Positions 34,908 to 46,443 are shown, counted from the first letter of the stretch. The stretch is 64,000 bases of DNA from Odobenus rosmarus divergens (GCF_000321225.1 NW_004450398.1:2323806-2387805), one strand, 5' to 3'. Numbers and translations are program-made. The notes: generated from the letters alone by a model not told the origin.

Positions 34908-35080
34908 CAGGGGCGCCCTGCTGGAGTGGGCCGGTCGGGGGAGGGGAAAAGCGGCCGGGAAGTGGAAGTCGGCTGCGGGGTGCCGAGAGCTCTCCCGCCG
35001 CACCGCTGCTTCTCTGTCGGGCTGTCGTCCGCGGCCGCCGAGTGGCGGCGCCGGGCGCCAGGCCGTTGCTCTAAGTGACT

Positions 35081-35978
35081 CATGCGACGCGGTGGAAAGT
35101 TTTCCGAAAGTCGTGACCAGGGAAACTTTGTTTACAGAAACCGACTTGAATTTTCAGAATATTGCCTTTAAAATCTCATTCACCTGGATTACGGAGTTTT
35201 GGGACGACTCCTAAATTTTGCGACCCAGGCAAGTGGGCCGAGGCCAGCTGTGTTTTCTTGAGTTTCCTATATTGTCCTGGGATCCTGCCACCTTTAGGCT
35301 GCGTCAGATTTCGTGAGGCACATAATGGCCCTTCTTGTGATTCCTGTGTGTTCAGTCAGTTCTGAGTGCCCCCTCTGTGCTCACGGCAGGGAACGAATTT
35401 AACCGTCATTTGTGCGATAAAGCTCTTCTCATCGCTGAAGGGAGAGCTACCGGCCTTGTAATAGCTACTGGCTGCAAAAGAAACGACACAAGGCCAGACA
35501 TTCCAGAAAGCTGGGTCATGAACACAATAACGTACCCAGTGGGTTTCCAAAATCTGGTCCAGGGATTTTGGCGGGGGGGGGGGTTCCTCAAAGTCAATAC
35601 TATTTTTATAATAGAAGTTATTTGCCTTTTCATTCTGTTGGTCTCAGGTGTGTTCAGCGGAATTTTCCAGAAACTTCTGGAAAAGTGTCATTGTGATATT
35701 GCAACATGTCAAACGCAGACACAGATAAGCGAATCCAACGGTCTGAAGTCAAACACTAAGGAAATTGGCAAAAAAAGTAAAACAATGCCAATCCTTGTAC
35801 AAGTTCTTTTGTTTCGGAAAATAATTTTTAATATGGTTGAAGGGTGTACATAGGGTTGCTGAGAGAAAGAGAGGGTGTGGGAGGCAAGTGATTTGGAGTC
35901 AGATAAGAATTTGGACTTAATTCCAGTGAGAAGTAGACTTCAGAAATGTTATGTCCATTTAGGGTAATAGTGTATCTT
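35081..35978. other. Upstream flank of the island, no supported gene
   Basis: A 158-codon plus-strand frame (35377-35853) shows no recognisable domain and has stretches that read like non-coding DNA. A G run at 35573-35583 is notable. I do not call a gene here. Confidence 0.5.
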
Positions 35979-36090
35979 GCCTTTTTTTTTTTTTTTTTTT
36001 AAGTAAGCTCTATGCCCAACGTGGGACTTGAACTCATGACCCGGAGATCAAGAGTTGCATGCTCTGTGGGCTGAGTCCACTGAGCTTGGG
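35979..36090 (-). mobile_element. Short older carnivore SINE, reversed
   Basis: A long poly-T is followed by aagtaagctctatgcccaac and the reversed body. The head is degraded. Confidence 0.8.
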
Positions 36091-36639
36091 ACTTATAAAA
36101 AAACTATGACACAACAATTGAGTGTTGTTTTAAGCTGCTAACTTTGTAGTAATTGGTTATGGAAAAAATAGAAAATGAATACTAGCATTCTTTCTCATAC
36201 CCCTCTCAGCAATCCCAGAGGCAGGGCTGGAATCCTGGAAGCTACGTTTCCTAGATGCCCTATGGCCAGTGTTCTGGATTCACTGACATTTTGCCAAGTA
36301 GGATGCACTTCCTGAGATTTGGAAAGTAGAAGAAAGACATAAATTATTGTTCTGTGTATTTTGTTTGGGCTTTGGCTCTCTTCCCTGCCAGTCCCTGCTC
36401 CAGTGATAAAAGGCAGCTGTGACAATCAACAGTGTTTTTTCTGAACTTTTCTGACAGCAGCAGCAACTTCCCTACTTTTTGGACTGCAGAAGCAGTGGCA
36501 TAAATGAAAACCATTGTGACGGTAGCTCCTCCAGCCCTTTCAAAGGCTTTCCCCCCCCAAAGGCTTTTAAGCACCTAGTTTTCTGTACCAAATAACATTA
36601 TGCTTGAAATATCTGCAGTGGTTTCTCTTTTCACGATTG

Positions 36640-36845
36640 TACCCTAATCAATACCTCAGTTTCCTTATCTGTAAAGTGGAAATTACCAATAACACAACAT
36701 AGTAAAAAGTAACCTCTTAGAAAAAGAAAAAAAAGTAACCTCTTAGAATTATTGCATGGATTAAATTACATGGATTAAATCCATGTAAAGTGTTTAATAA
36801 AGCATTTAACACAGTATGTGCTCAATAAATGTTTATTACTATTTT
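36640..36845 (-). mobile_element. MIR element with local duplications
   Basis: cctcagtttccttatctgta and gtgctcaataaatgtttatt are MIR text. Inside it, agtaacctcttag is repeated at 36709 and 36734. A perfect inverted repeat with 9-base arms lies at 36768-36786. Confidence 0.65.
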
Positions 36846-36956
36846 TTGTAAAGGGCTACTCATGTAATTACCAAATGGGCACTACCAAAAACCAGTTTAT
36901 TCTGCCTTTTTCCTAACTTATCATCAACGTTCCTACCTTAAAAACGTATACACATT

Positions 36957-37074
36957 GGGGCTCCTAGCTGTTTCAATTGCTGGAGCATGCAACTCTTGGT
37001 TTCTGGGTTGTGGGTTTGAGCCCCACGTTGGGTGTAAAGCCTACTTAATAAAATAAAAAAAAGGTTAAAAAAAG
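36957..37074 (+). mobile_element. Older short carnivore SINE
   Basis: Diverged head ggggctcctagctgtttcaa, then cccacgttgggtgtaaagcc and an A-rich tail. Flanks share acacattg and gcacattg. Confidence 0.75.
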
Positions 37075-37151
37075 ACATGCACATTGTCACTACTTTGTCT
37101 ACTGGGGAGTTTTAGCAGCCACAAAGTACAACATAAGAAGCCAAGATTACA

Positions 37152-37374
37152 GGGGCGCCTGGGTGGCTCAGTTGGTTAAATGTCTGATTGGTGATTTCAG
37201 CTCAGGTCATGATCTCAGGGTCATGAGATCAAGCCCTATGTCAGGGTCCACACTCAGTGGGGAGTCTGCTTGAGATTCTTTTCTCCCTCTGCCCCCCCAA
37301 CTCTTTCATGCTCTTGCTCTCTCTCTCTCTGTCACTTTCTCTCTAAAATAGATAAATAAATCTTTAAAAAAAAG
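37152..37374 (+). mobile_element. Carnivore SINE
   Basis: Head ggggcgcctgggtggctcag. Flanks gaagccaagattaca and gaagtcaggattata. Confidence 0.93.
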
Positions 37375-37464
37375 AAGTCAGGATTATACATAGTTCTCAG
37401 CACTGTCAATGTGAAAAACATCTCCAGTTACACAATTTCTTATCTTGAAGATTTTTTTTTAGTA

Positions 37465-37620
37465 TGATTATTTTGATGGTTAAATTTTATGTGTCAACTT
37501 GACAAGGCTGTGTGCCCAGTTGTTTGGTCAAATACTATTCTAGATGTTGCTATGAATATATTGTTAGATTTAATGACAGCTACGAATCAGTTGACTTTAG
37601 GTAAAGTCAATGTGTAAAGA
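37465..37620 (+). mobile_element. Old eutherian repeat, family not named
   Basis: gatggttaaattttatgtgt, caacttgacaaggctgtg and tggtcaaatactattcta belong to a widespread old repeat that I recognise but cannot classify with confidence. Confidence 0.45.
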
Positions 37621-37677
37621 TGAAATTTGTGTTAACATACAGGGGGAGGGAAGGAGCTGTATAAGAGCAAGGTTCCT

Positions 37678-37853
37678 TTTTTTAAAAAAAATTATTTATT
37701 TGAGAGAGAGAAGAGAGAGAGTGCGCATGAGCAGAGGGAGAAGCAGACTCCCCGCTGAGCAGGGAGCCCGACACAGGACTCAATCCCAGCACCAGGGGAT
37801 CATGACCTGAGTCGAAGGCAGACGCCCAACCAGCTGAGCCACCCAGGCACCCC
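37678..37853 (-). mobile_element. Carnivore SINE, reversed
   Basis: Reversed element between two copies of agagcaaggtt. Confidence 0.93.
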
Positions 37854-38194
37854 AAGAGCAAGGTTTCTGTATGCCATTGAAGTTAAGGTGATATTAGCTC
37901 AAAATAGATTGTAATAGGTTAAGAGTCTAATTATAATACCCCCAGGGTAACCAGAAGAAAATAACTTAACATTTTCAGAGAAAAGGAAATGAGAAAAAAT
38001 GAAAATGGCACACCATAAAAAAATCATGTAAACACAGAAGAAGAAGAAAACAGATATTGAAGAACAACAAGAAAAAAGAAAAAATAGGAAATTGAAAAGA
38101 GAAAAAAATAGCAAATTGAGAGCAATAAGATTTTCCTTGTCAGTAACTACTTTAAATGTAAATGGATTAAACTCTCTTTAAAAGTAGAGGTAGA

Positions 38195-38395
38195 GGGGCG
38201 CCTGGGAGGCTCAGTTGGTTAAGCGACTGCCTTCGGCTCAGGTCATGATCCTGGAGTCCCTGGATCGAGTCCCGCATCGGGCTCCCTGCTCAGCAGGGAG
38301 TCTGCTTCTCCCTCTGACCCTGCCCCCTCTCATGTGCTCTCTCTCTCTCATTCTCTCTCTCTCAAATAAATAAATAAAATCTTAAAAAAAAAGAA
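38195..38395 (+). mobile_element. Carnivore SINE
   Basis: Flanked by exact aaaagtagaggtaga on both sides. Inserted in L1 ORF2. Confidence 0.95.
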
Positions 38396-38411
38396 AAAGT
38401 AGAGGTAGATT

Positions 38412-38612
38412 GGGGTGCCTGGGTGGCTCAGTCAGTTGAGTGTCTGACTCTTGGTTTCAGCTCAGGTCATGATCACAAGGTCATGGGATCGAGCCCCAAG
38501 TTGGGCTCCGTGCTCAGCAGAAAGTCTGCTTGGGACTCTCTCCCTTTTCCTCTCCCTTTGCCCCTCCCCTCTTTCTCTCTAAATAAATAAATAAAATCTT
38601 TAAAAAAAAAAG
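38412..38612 (+). mobile_element. Carnivore SINE, adjacent to the previous one
   Basis: Head ggggtgcctgggtggctcag, more diverged than its neighbour and so probably the earlier insertion. Confidence 0.92.
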
Positions 38613-39650
38613 CAGAACTGGTTTGACAGAAGAGATTTAAAAACAACAACCATGATCCCACTATATGCTGTCTAAGAGACTCAGCTGAGATGTAAAGATG
38701 CAAGTACATTGAAAATAGAAAGATAAAAATAGATATTCCAGGCAAACAGCAACCAAAAAAGAAGTGGGATGGCTATAATAATATCAGACAAAATAGATTT
38801 GTAGTCAAAAACTGTTGCAAGAGACAGAGAAGGACATTATGTATTGATAAAAAGGTCAATCCATCCAGAAGATAGAACACTCATAAACATATTCACACCT
38901 CACAACAGAGCTGAAAAATATACGAAGCAAAAATGGGCAGTACAGAAGGGAGAAATAGACAATTCTGCAACAATCATTGGTGACTTTAATATACCACTTT
39001 CAACAATGGATAGAACAACTGAAAGAAGATCAGTAAGGAAACAGAGGGCTTGAGCAACAGTATAAACCAACCAGACCTAATCCAGACCTATGAAGGATAT
39101 CCCATTCCTAAACAGCAAAATAAACATTCTCAAGTGCACGTGGAACAGTTCTCCAGAACAGACCAGATGTTAGGCCACAATACAAGCCTCAAAAACATTT
39201 AAAAAGATTGAAATCACAAAAGTATCTCCTCTGGCCACAGTGAAATAAAACTAGAAATCCGTAACAGAAGGAAAACCAGAAAAACGCACATGTATGTGGA
39301 GCTTAAACAACATGTTCTTAAACAACCAGTGGGCCAAAGAAGAAATCATAAAGGAAATCAAAAAATACTTTGAGATGAGTAAAAATGAAAACACAATATA
39401 CCAAAACTTATGGGATGCAGCAAAAACAGGGCTCTGAGAAAAATCTAGAGATCTAAATGCCTACATGAAAAGAGAAGAAAGATCTCAAATAAATAACCAA
39501 ACTTTACACCTTAAGGAACTAGAGGAAGTTCCTAAACTAAAACCAAAAGGCAGCAGAAGGAAGGAAATAATAACAATTGGAGCAGAAATCGATGAAATAG
39601 AGAATGGAAAATAGAATGCAAGGGTATTAGGACTATAGAATTGTCCTACT

Positions 39651-40440
39651 CTTACGCTTTCCTACTGACTTTACAGACAACAAGCATACATATTTCAAGT
39701 CTAATCTTGATAAAGGAAGATCCATTTAGGAACTAAAATGGAACTAGCTTAGATATGTTTAGGATGCATTCAGCCTGCCAATTCTGAAATTACTCCATTC
39801 CTGTCAAACTTCTTGTTTTTTTGGGGGGATCCACCACACATGGCTATCAGAGTTGGAGAGAGTGATGGGATTAAAGGTGCCCACAGATAGTGTTACAGAA
39901 TGTAAGGTGTCTTTGATGACAAAGTTTATGGAAACATCCACAGGGTGATAACTATGCAATTAGGCAAAGATACCAAGTGTTGGTTCCCTGGACTTCCTCA
40001 GTGGTTGTATGGCTATTGATGATAAGGCCCCACTAGAATGAGGATTCTGCCAGGCTTTTCTTTTCCCCTCTCTTGATCTGAGAGAATCTTTAAACCTTTA
40101 TGGCCCTCCCTAGAAAAAGACTTATATGTTTGCCTGTTTACCATTTGCTTCTCCTGTCTCTGATCTCCAGTGTGTTTCATGAGAAATCTATACAGCGAAA
40201 CCCACAACGTTTATGTTATGTTATGCTTGTCAGTTGGTAACTAGCAAAAACCAACTCAGCACATTCCTGACCATTTACTTAATGGGATCAAAAGTTAATC
40301 TCCAAGGTACTTGTATCACAAGTAGGCTTCAGAACTGAAATCCATTTCTGCATAGATGATTGCAAGTGTTATACTAAAGTGAGATTTTGCTTTAATATTT
40401 GTTTCTATTGTATGAGTTCAAGTTTGATTCATTTACAATT
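39651..40440. other. Intergenic stretch, nothing recognised
   Basis: Moderate-GC DNA with no gene-like frame. Short internal echoes only. Confidence 0.5.
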
Positions 40441-40564
40441 TTTTTTTACTTTTAAAATCAACTTTATGGATATAAAAATAGCATAAAATGAAATACATAC
40501 ATTTTAAGTTACAGTGAGTTCTGAGAAATGTAACCACCACCACGGTCAAGAATACTCTCCTCCC

Positions 40565-40759
40565 GGGGCGCCTGAGTGGCTCAGTCGTTGGGCATCTGCC
40601 TTCAGCTCAGGTCATGATCCCAGGATCCTGGGATAGAGCCCCACATCGGGCTCCCTGCTCAGCGGGAAGCCTGCTTCTCCCTCTCCCACTCCCCCTGCTT
40701 GTGTTCCTTCTCTCACTGTATCTCTCTCTGTCAAATAAATAAAATTAAAAAAAAAAAAA
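40565..40759 (+). mobile_element. Carnivore SINE
   Basis: Flanked by exact aatactctcctcc, a 13-bp target duplication. Confidence 0.95.
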
Positions 40760-41583
40760 TACTCTCCTCCCCAGAATTCCCTTGTACCCTTTGCAGTCAC
40801 ATCCAAACTCTGATCCCCAGTCCGAAGAAACCCCTGATTTGCTTTCAATAAAAATTTATTAGTTGCTCCTATTCTAGAACTTAATATAAATGGAATTACA
40901 CAGTATATACTCTTTTATATCTTTCAGCATAATGTTTTTGAGATTCATCCATGTTGCTGTGTATTTAATAGTTTTTTTCTCTTTTAATGGGGAATAGCAT
41001 TTATTGTATGGAAGAACTGCATGTTGTTTATCCATTTACCTGCTGATGGGCATTTGGGTTGTTTCCAGTTTTATCTATTATGAATAAAGTTGCTCTGAAC
41101 ATTTGTGTACAAGTCTTTCAGGGAATATGGTTTTTTTTCCTACCTGGGAGTGGAACTGCTAGGTCATATAATAAATATATGCTTAACTTCAAAGGTCAGC
41201 GAAAGTTTTTTCTAAGGGCCAGAAAGCAATATTTTAGGCTTTGTGGGTCATATGGTCTCTGTTACAACTGCTCAAGTCAGCTATTGTAATGTGAAAGCAG
41301 CTATAGACAGGATATAATTGAAAGAGCCTGACTGGGTCCCAATAAAACTTTATTTACAAAAACGGGTAGTGGGTCAGATTTGGTGTGTGGTCCATAGTTT
41401 GCTGAACCCTGGCAATCAAGGTTGCAAAGATACATTCCTATGTTTTCTTTTAGCCATTTTATAGCTATAGCTTTTATATTTAGATTTAGATCAATTTTCT
41501 GTTAATGTTTGTAGATGGTGTGAGGTTAGGATCAAGGGTCATTTTTTTGTTCATACTGTTTTTTCTTGTTTCAGTAACATTTG

Positions 41584-41780
41584 CTGAAAACACTATTCTT
41601 TTTTTTTTTTAATTTTTTATTGTTATGTTAATCACCATACATTACATCATTAGTTTTTGATGTAGTGTTCCATGATTCATTGTTTGTGCATAACACCCAG
41701 TGCTCCACGCAGAATGTGCCCTCTTTAATACCCATCACCAGGCTAACCCATCCCCCCACCCCCTGAAAACACTATTCTTT
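41584..41780 (-). mobile_element. Very short young L1 3' end with 18-bp duplication
   Basis: A 161-bp piece of carnivore L1 3' UTR (41602-41762), reversed with poly-T first. It lies between exact copies of ctgaaaacactattcttt at 41584-41601 and 41763-41780. This is a severely 5'-truncated retrotransposition. Confidence 0.93.
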
Positions 41781-41991
41781 GCCTCTTTGAATTACTCTGC
41801 ACCTTTATCAAATGCAATTGAGCATATGTATATGGATCTACTTCTGGACTCCCTATGTGTTTCTATTGATTTAAATATTTATCCTTATGCAAATATTCCA
41901 TGGTTTTGATTACTATGGCTTTAAAATAGGCCTCAGATTTAGAGGGTATAAATCCTCCAAATCTGTTCTTTTTCAGAATCGTTTGCCTAGG

Positions 41992-42187
41992 GACGCCTGG
42001 GTGGCTCAGTCATTAAACGTCTGCCTTCAGCTCAGGTCATGATCCTAGGATCCTGGGATCGAGCCCTGCATTGGGCTCCCTGCTCCACGGGAAGCCTGCT
42101 TCTTCCTCTCTCACTCCCCCTGCTTGTGTTCTCTCTCTCTGGGCCTCTCTTTGTCAAATAAATAAATAAAAATATAAAAAAAAAACA
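41992..42187 (+). mobile_element. Carnivore SINE
   Basis: Head gacgcctgggtggctcagtc. Flanks gtttgccta and tttgcctat. Confidence 0.93.
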
Positions 42188-42466
42188 ACAACAAAATCCT
42201 TTGCCTATTCTGGGTCCTTCTCATTTCTGTAAACATAGAATCCACCTGTTACTTTATGTAAAAAAAAAACAAAACTGCAGTGATTCTGATTTTGATTGTA
42301 TTGAATACATAGACAAATGTGGGGGAATTGACATCTTAACAGTATTGAGTCTTTCAATCCATAAGTAGTTAATACTCTGACAAGTATTGTTTGTCATGTA
42401 TATGTATAATTTTTATTAAAAATAGTAATAGTAGTCCTCGGAGTGCCAGGATTATAGAATACTTTT

Positions 42467-42657
42467 TTTTTAAAGATTTTATTTATTTATTTGAGAGAGA
42501 GAATGAGAGACAGAGAGCACGAGAGGGAAGAGGGTCAGAGGGAGAAGCAGACTCCCTGCTCAGCAGGGAGCCCGATGCGGGACTCGATCCTGGGACTCCA
42601 GGATCATGACCTGAGCCGAAGGCAGTCGCTTAACCAACTGAGCCACCCAGGCACCCC
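42467..42657 (-). mobile_element. Carnivore SINE, reversed
   Basis: Flanked by exact tatagaatactttt on both sides. Confidence 0.95.
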
Positions 42658-43299
42658 TATAGAATACTTTTGTTCTTTTTACTTTTCTGTCTCAAAAATA
42701 TTATTTTAAAAATATTTAGCTAGACCAAAAAAAGATAGTAATTTTGGTTATGCAACAGCTCAATTTAATTTGAATGATTCAGAGACAAGTAACTATATTA
42801 GAAAAAGAGAGGATAATTGTTTCTGTCTTTCCAACTAAAATAGAAGATTCATTACCACAAGAAAAAATTATTTGATGGTGTGTCCTTAGCAACTAAACTT
42901 TAAAAATACCATTGAAAAAAGAATGGGGAACTGCCTGTTCATCTACATCATGAAATTACCTTCGTCCAAATAGCTTTTTTGACACTGTGAATTTATAATG
43001 TTTTCTTCTGAAAACAAAAGAAATAATGTATTTCTAAATTTCCCCACAGAAAAGCCAAGAAACAATGACCAATCTAGTGGCATTCTAGAATGAACATCAA
43101 TCCAGTGTTCATTCTATAATTTCCCACTGCAAGAAACCAGAGCTTCTTGGAGAAGTAGTTGATTCCAGGTCTATGCAGGAGAGTACAAGTTAACCTGGAT
43201 CATCCAATATTCGTGAGGAGAATTAAATTTTACCTCTTAAATGGAATATTCTAGAATTTGTAGGCATATTTCCTTTTCTTTCCTTCTCTCTCTCCCTTC
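42658..43299. other. Intergenic stretch, nothing recognised
   Basis: AT-rich, without a gene or a nameable repeat. Confidence 0.5.
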
Positions 43300-43497
43300 C
43301 TCTTTTCTTTTAGAGAGAGACAGAGAGAGAGTGAGTGAGTGTGGGGAGGGGCCGAGGGACAGGGAGAGAGAGAATCCCAAGCAGGCTCCACACCCAGCAT
43401 GGAGCTGACACAGGGCTTGATCTCACAGCCATGAGATCATGACCTGAGCTGAAATCAAGAGTTGAACGCTTAACCAACTGTGCCACCCAGGCACCGT
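43300..43497 (-). mobile_element. Carnivore SINE, reversed
   Basis: Reversed element following a pyrimidine-rich tract. Flanks gtaggcatattt on both sides. Confidence 0.9.
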
Positions 43498-43679
43498 GTA
43501 GGCATATTTTAAAACCACCACAAGTCCATTATATGATTTTCATTTTTTAAAAGTACCCAGTTATTATTCATATGTATCCTTATGAAATGCAAACCATATA
43601 GCATTCTATACAGTAAAACATTGAAATCCCTTCTTCACAACTGAACTTACCCACACCCCTACTCTAACCTTCCTAACAT

Positions 43680-44775
43680 GACTTTCCAGACTTTTTCCTA
43701 TTTACATGCACACACGTACTTCTATACATAGACACATACAAATTTAGAGTTTTTATTATTGTATGAATGGGCTCATCTTACCATTTATTTATCAATTAAG
43801 ACAGAATATGTTTTGAAGCTCTTTCCACGTCAGTGTAGAGCTGGCTCATTCTTCTTAAAAACTGCACTGTGTTCTATTTTGTTGACATAATTTACTTAAC
43901 CAATTACTAACTAGAGGACATGAAATGATGCCCTCTCTTTTTTTTTCTATTATAATTAATACCTTTTCAGCCTTGTCCTCCTAGTTCTAGAAATTAAGGA
44001 CCTAGGAGTGAAAAAATTGTTCAGTTAAATGCTATCTGTACATCAAATTTTGACAGTAATTGCCAAATGATGGGTTCATGGGAAGTTGCTCTAAAAGGGA
44101 AGTTGCTCTGAAAGGGAAGTTGTTCCAGGAAGAAAGACAGATTTTTATTATCAGTTGGGATGTTTTGCAAGTAACAGAAAAAAAAAACCAAAGTACCCAA
44201 ATTTAGAAAAAGTTAGCAATTGCAAAACAGTGTATGACTTTCTAGACTTTTCCCTATTTACATGCACATGTGCACTTCTATATATAGACACATACAAATT
44301 TAGAGTTTTTATTATTTCATGAATGGGCTCATCTTACCATTTATTTATCAATCAAGACAGAATATGTTTTCAAGCTCTTTCCACATCAGTGTAGAGCTAG
44401 GTCATTCTTCTTAAAAACTGCACTGTGTTCTATTTTGTTGGCATAATTTACTTAACCAATTACAAACTGGAGGACATGAAATGGTGCCCTCTCTTTTTTT
44501 TCTATTATAATAAATATCTTTTCAGTCTTGTCCTCCTAGTTCTAGAAATTAAGGACCTAGGAGTAAAATATTGTTCAGTTAAATGCTATCTGTACATCAA
44601 ATTTTGACAGTAATTGCCAAATGATGGGTTCATGGGAAGTTGCTCTAAAAGGGAAGTTGTTCTAAAAGGGAAGTTGTTCCAGGAAGAAAGATTTTTATCA
44701 GTTGGGATGTTTTGCAAGTAACAGAAAAAAATGCAAAGTACCCAAAATCTTGGAAAGTTAGCAATTGCAAAACAG
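43680..44775 (+). repeat. Tandem duplication of about 556 bp, two copies
   Basis: Copy 1 (43680-44235) and copy 2 (44236-44775) run side by side with high similarity from gactttcYagac to gcaattgcaaaacag. Each begins with antisense old-L1-like text and contains an 18-base minisatellite (gggaagttgctctaaaag, three variants). The high similarity against an old background shows that the duplication is much younger than the L1 it contains. Confidence 0.92.
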
Positions 44776-44780
44776 GGTTC

Positions 44781-45385
44781 CTGTAACTGAACCAAATGAG
44801 ACCCCCCACTCCCACTGCCCCATGTTGCTCAGTACACCAATAAAAATTGACAACTGAGCTCTTGCAGTGAAGAAAGGTAGGTTATTTATTGGCGTGGTAC
44901 CACCCAAGAGAATGTAAGCAAATGCTCAAAAGTCGCAAACTCCCCCGTGGTTTGCAGGTGAGAGTTTTTAAGGGCATAATTTGGGGCAGGGGTCTCCTGA
45001 GAAGGTAGACGTTATTGATTGGAGGCTTCTGAAGTCGTGTTAGTCTATTACTTAATAACTTCTGGTGCCATTTCATCTGATCACAAGGATATCTGTTCCA
45101 ACACAAGAGACTTGGAATCTGAAAAATATCTGTGTCCTTTAGAAAGTTTCATTAGGTGCATGTGCTGATTATATCTTTAGGGTAGTACTGATTAAAGTGG
45201 GTGAGCTAACTACTTATACATGCCTAAGCTAGTGGGGTTGTGTTCCTGCATGTTCCTTTAAATAAGCAAGCATTCCCATCTGGTGAACCTAGGCCTACAT
45301 GTTCCTTGGCAGGTCCTGCTGAGCCTGAGGACAATGACCTTTAGTGTTCATTCCTTCCTCTGGTCTGACCACGTGGATGCCGGTT
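44781..45385 (-). mobile_element. LTR family A, copy 1
   Basis: This copy shares long stretches with 46444-47235 and 60306-61290, for example gagacttggaatctgaaaaa, gaacctaggcctacatgttc and gtgttcattc. The minus-strand AATAAA near 44883-44893 and the following CT-rich text suit an LTR read on the minus strand. No retroviral genes are attached. Confidence 0.7.
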
Positions 45386-45534
45386 TCACTTCCTTTCACT
45401 TCCCCAGCGCAGTGACTCAGATCCTGCGGATTCAGAGTAACTCCAAAATGTGGGGTGGAAAGACAAGGTCATTTAATGCTAACAACTTCAGCCGAGTGTT
45501 GTTTGCTCTGCTGCAGTTAAAAAAGGAACAACAA

Positions 45535-46000
45535 GGACGCCGATTTTGGGCGCATGGCGCGGTGGGACGCGAGGCCTGCGCCTGCAACCCTCCACCCCTC
45601 GGCCCCGGGGCCGCAGCAGCGACTCACAGCGGGCCCAGCCCCACAGGACGCTGGTCCGGATTAGGCCGCCTGGGACGCGGCATCTTTGGATGCGGAGCGT
45701 GGCGGGGAGGTAAAGGAGACACTGGAACGCAGGACAGGTTGGAGAGGGCGGGTCTGGGCCACCTCGGTTAGGCCAACGGGCCTGGGCTGATGGCTTGGTC
45801 CCAGTCAGACAAAGCGAACCCCTTTCTAGACAGCGTGAACAGAGGCCTTCCGGTCAGAAGCGAAAGGGCCCCTGGCGACAGCAGTTGGAAGTGTTGGTGG
45901 CGTCAGGTGGCAGAAGAAGGCGGCACCCTGGGCCCATGGGGAGGGCTGCCGCCCTCGGGAGGGTCTACTGGCTGATGACAGAGGGCCTGTGCCTGAAATA
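45535..46000 (+). promoter_or_regulatory. Orphan CpG island, possible promoter of a non-coding RNA
   Basis: CpG-dense DNA (about 22 CpG in the first 200 bases) in an otherwise AT-rich intergenic region. The low CpG decay suggests it is unmethylated in the germ line. A plus-strand donor-like GGGGAG|GTAAAG lies at 45709/45710. MYB-like ccaacgg (45773-45779) and cagttg (45882-45887) are present. The long frames across it are composition-driven. A tandem array starts at its right edge. Confidence 0.55.
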
Positions 46001-46443
46001 GAAAAAAGCGGCTATCCACGTTCCCCCCCTCCTCCCCTGCCTTTTAAAAGAAAGGTTCTGCTACCTCTAGGCCTTGTTAGACCACCTCTAGAAGCGACAT
46101 CAGGTGGGACGTGCCTCCGTGTTCACTCCCTGGTTAGAGGACATGGAGCCAAAGGCCGCGAGGAGAAAGAGAAGAAACTTTTACGTCAGGCGGGCTGTAT
46201 TCAGGAAACATTGTCACATTAAAGCCATTGTTCTGTGTGTATTCCTCACTGTATACAGTTGACAGTGCTAAGTACTTTTTTGGGGGAATTTCTTTCTAGA
46301 TGTCCGGAAGTGCCTGATATATGTTAAGACTAAAATTTGTGCAGTAATTCATTATGTAAAATTTTTTGGTTCAAATTTATAATATGAAGATAAAATGAAA
46401 CCTCACTAAAAGGGAGGCAAGAAGCTAGACAGGGGAGCTCATA

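Larger units (their letters stand above)
34040..35080. promoter_or_regulatory. ATF7IP2: CpG-island promoter of ATF7IP2
   Basis: About 1 kb of very GC- and CpG-rich DNA upstream of the first coding exon. Two CCAAT boxes (34872-34876 and 34903-34907) and an ETS-like gggaagt near 34958 suit a TATA-less housekeeping-type promoter. A perfect 12-bp palindrome with an E-box core, gcacacgtgtgc, lies at 34175-34186. An AP-1-like TGACTCA is at 35076-35082. Splice-donor matches on both strands suggest transcription in both directions. The long GC-driven frames here are treated as artefacts. Confidence 0.85.
38110..39650 (+). mobile_element. L1 ORF2 fragment (endonuclease and reverse transcriptase region)
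   Basis: A short frame at 38844-39053 carries SATIIGDFNIPLSTMDR, the L1 endonuclease landmark. The following DNA continues ORF2 with frameshifts and stops. Two SINEs sit near its left end, the first duplicating L1 sequence. It is an old, dead copy. Confidence 0.85.
40441..42430 (-). mobile_element. Old L1 3' UTR, antisense, with later insertions
   Basis: Antisense L1 text such as agattcatccatgttgctgt, gggcatttgggttgtttcca and tgattactatggctttaaaa. Two SINEs and a short modern L1 end have inserted into it. Confidence 0.75.

Noticed and set aside
34303..35214. 303-codon plus-strand open frame in the CpG island, with long frames on the other strand
   Set aside because: GC-rich DNA lacks stop codons by composition. 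The product is proline-, arginine- and alanine-rich, overlaps equally long frames on the other strand and matches no family I know.
35377..35853. 158-codon plus-strand frame just upstream of ATF7IP2
   Set aside because: No recognisable motif apart from one hydrophobic stretch, and a G-run crosses it. Not supported as a gene without transcripts.
38844..39053. Protein-like frame with a GDFNIPLSTMDR motif
   Set aside because: It is a relic of L1 ORF2 endonuclease, not a host gene.
45283..45771. 162-codon frame across an LTR and the orphan CpG island
   Set aside because: It joins LTR sequence to GC-rich DNA and is explained by composition.
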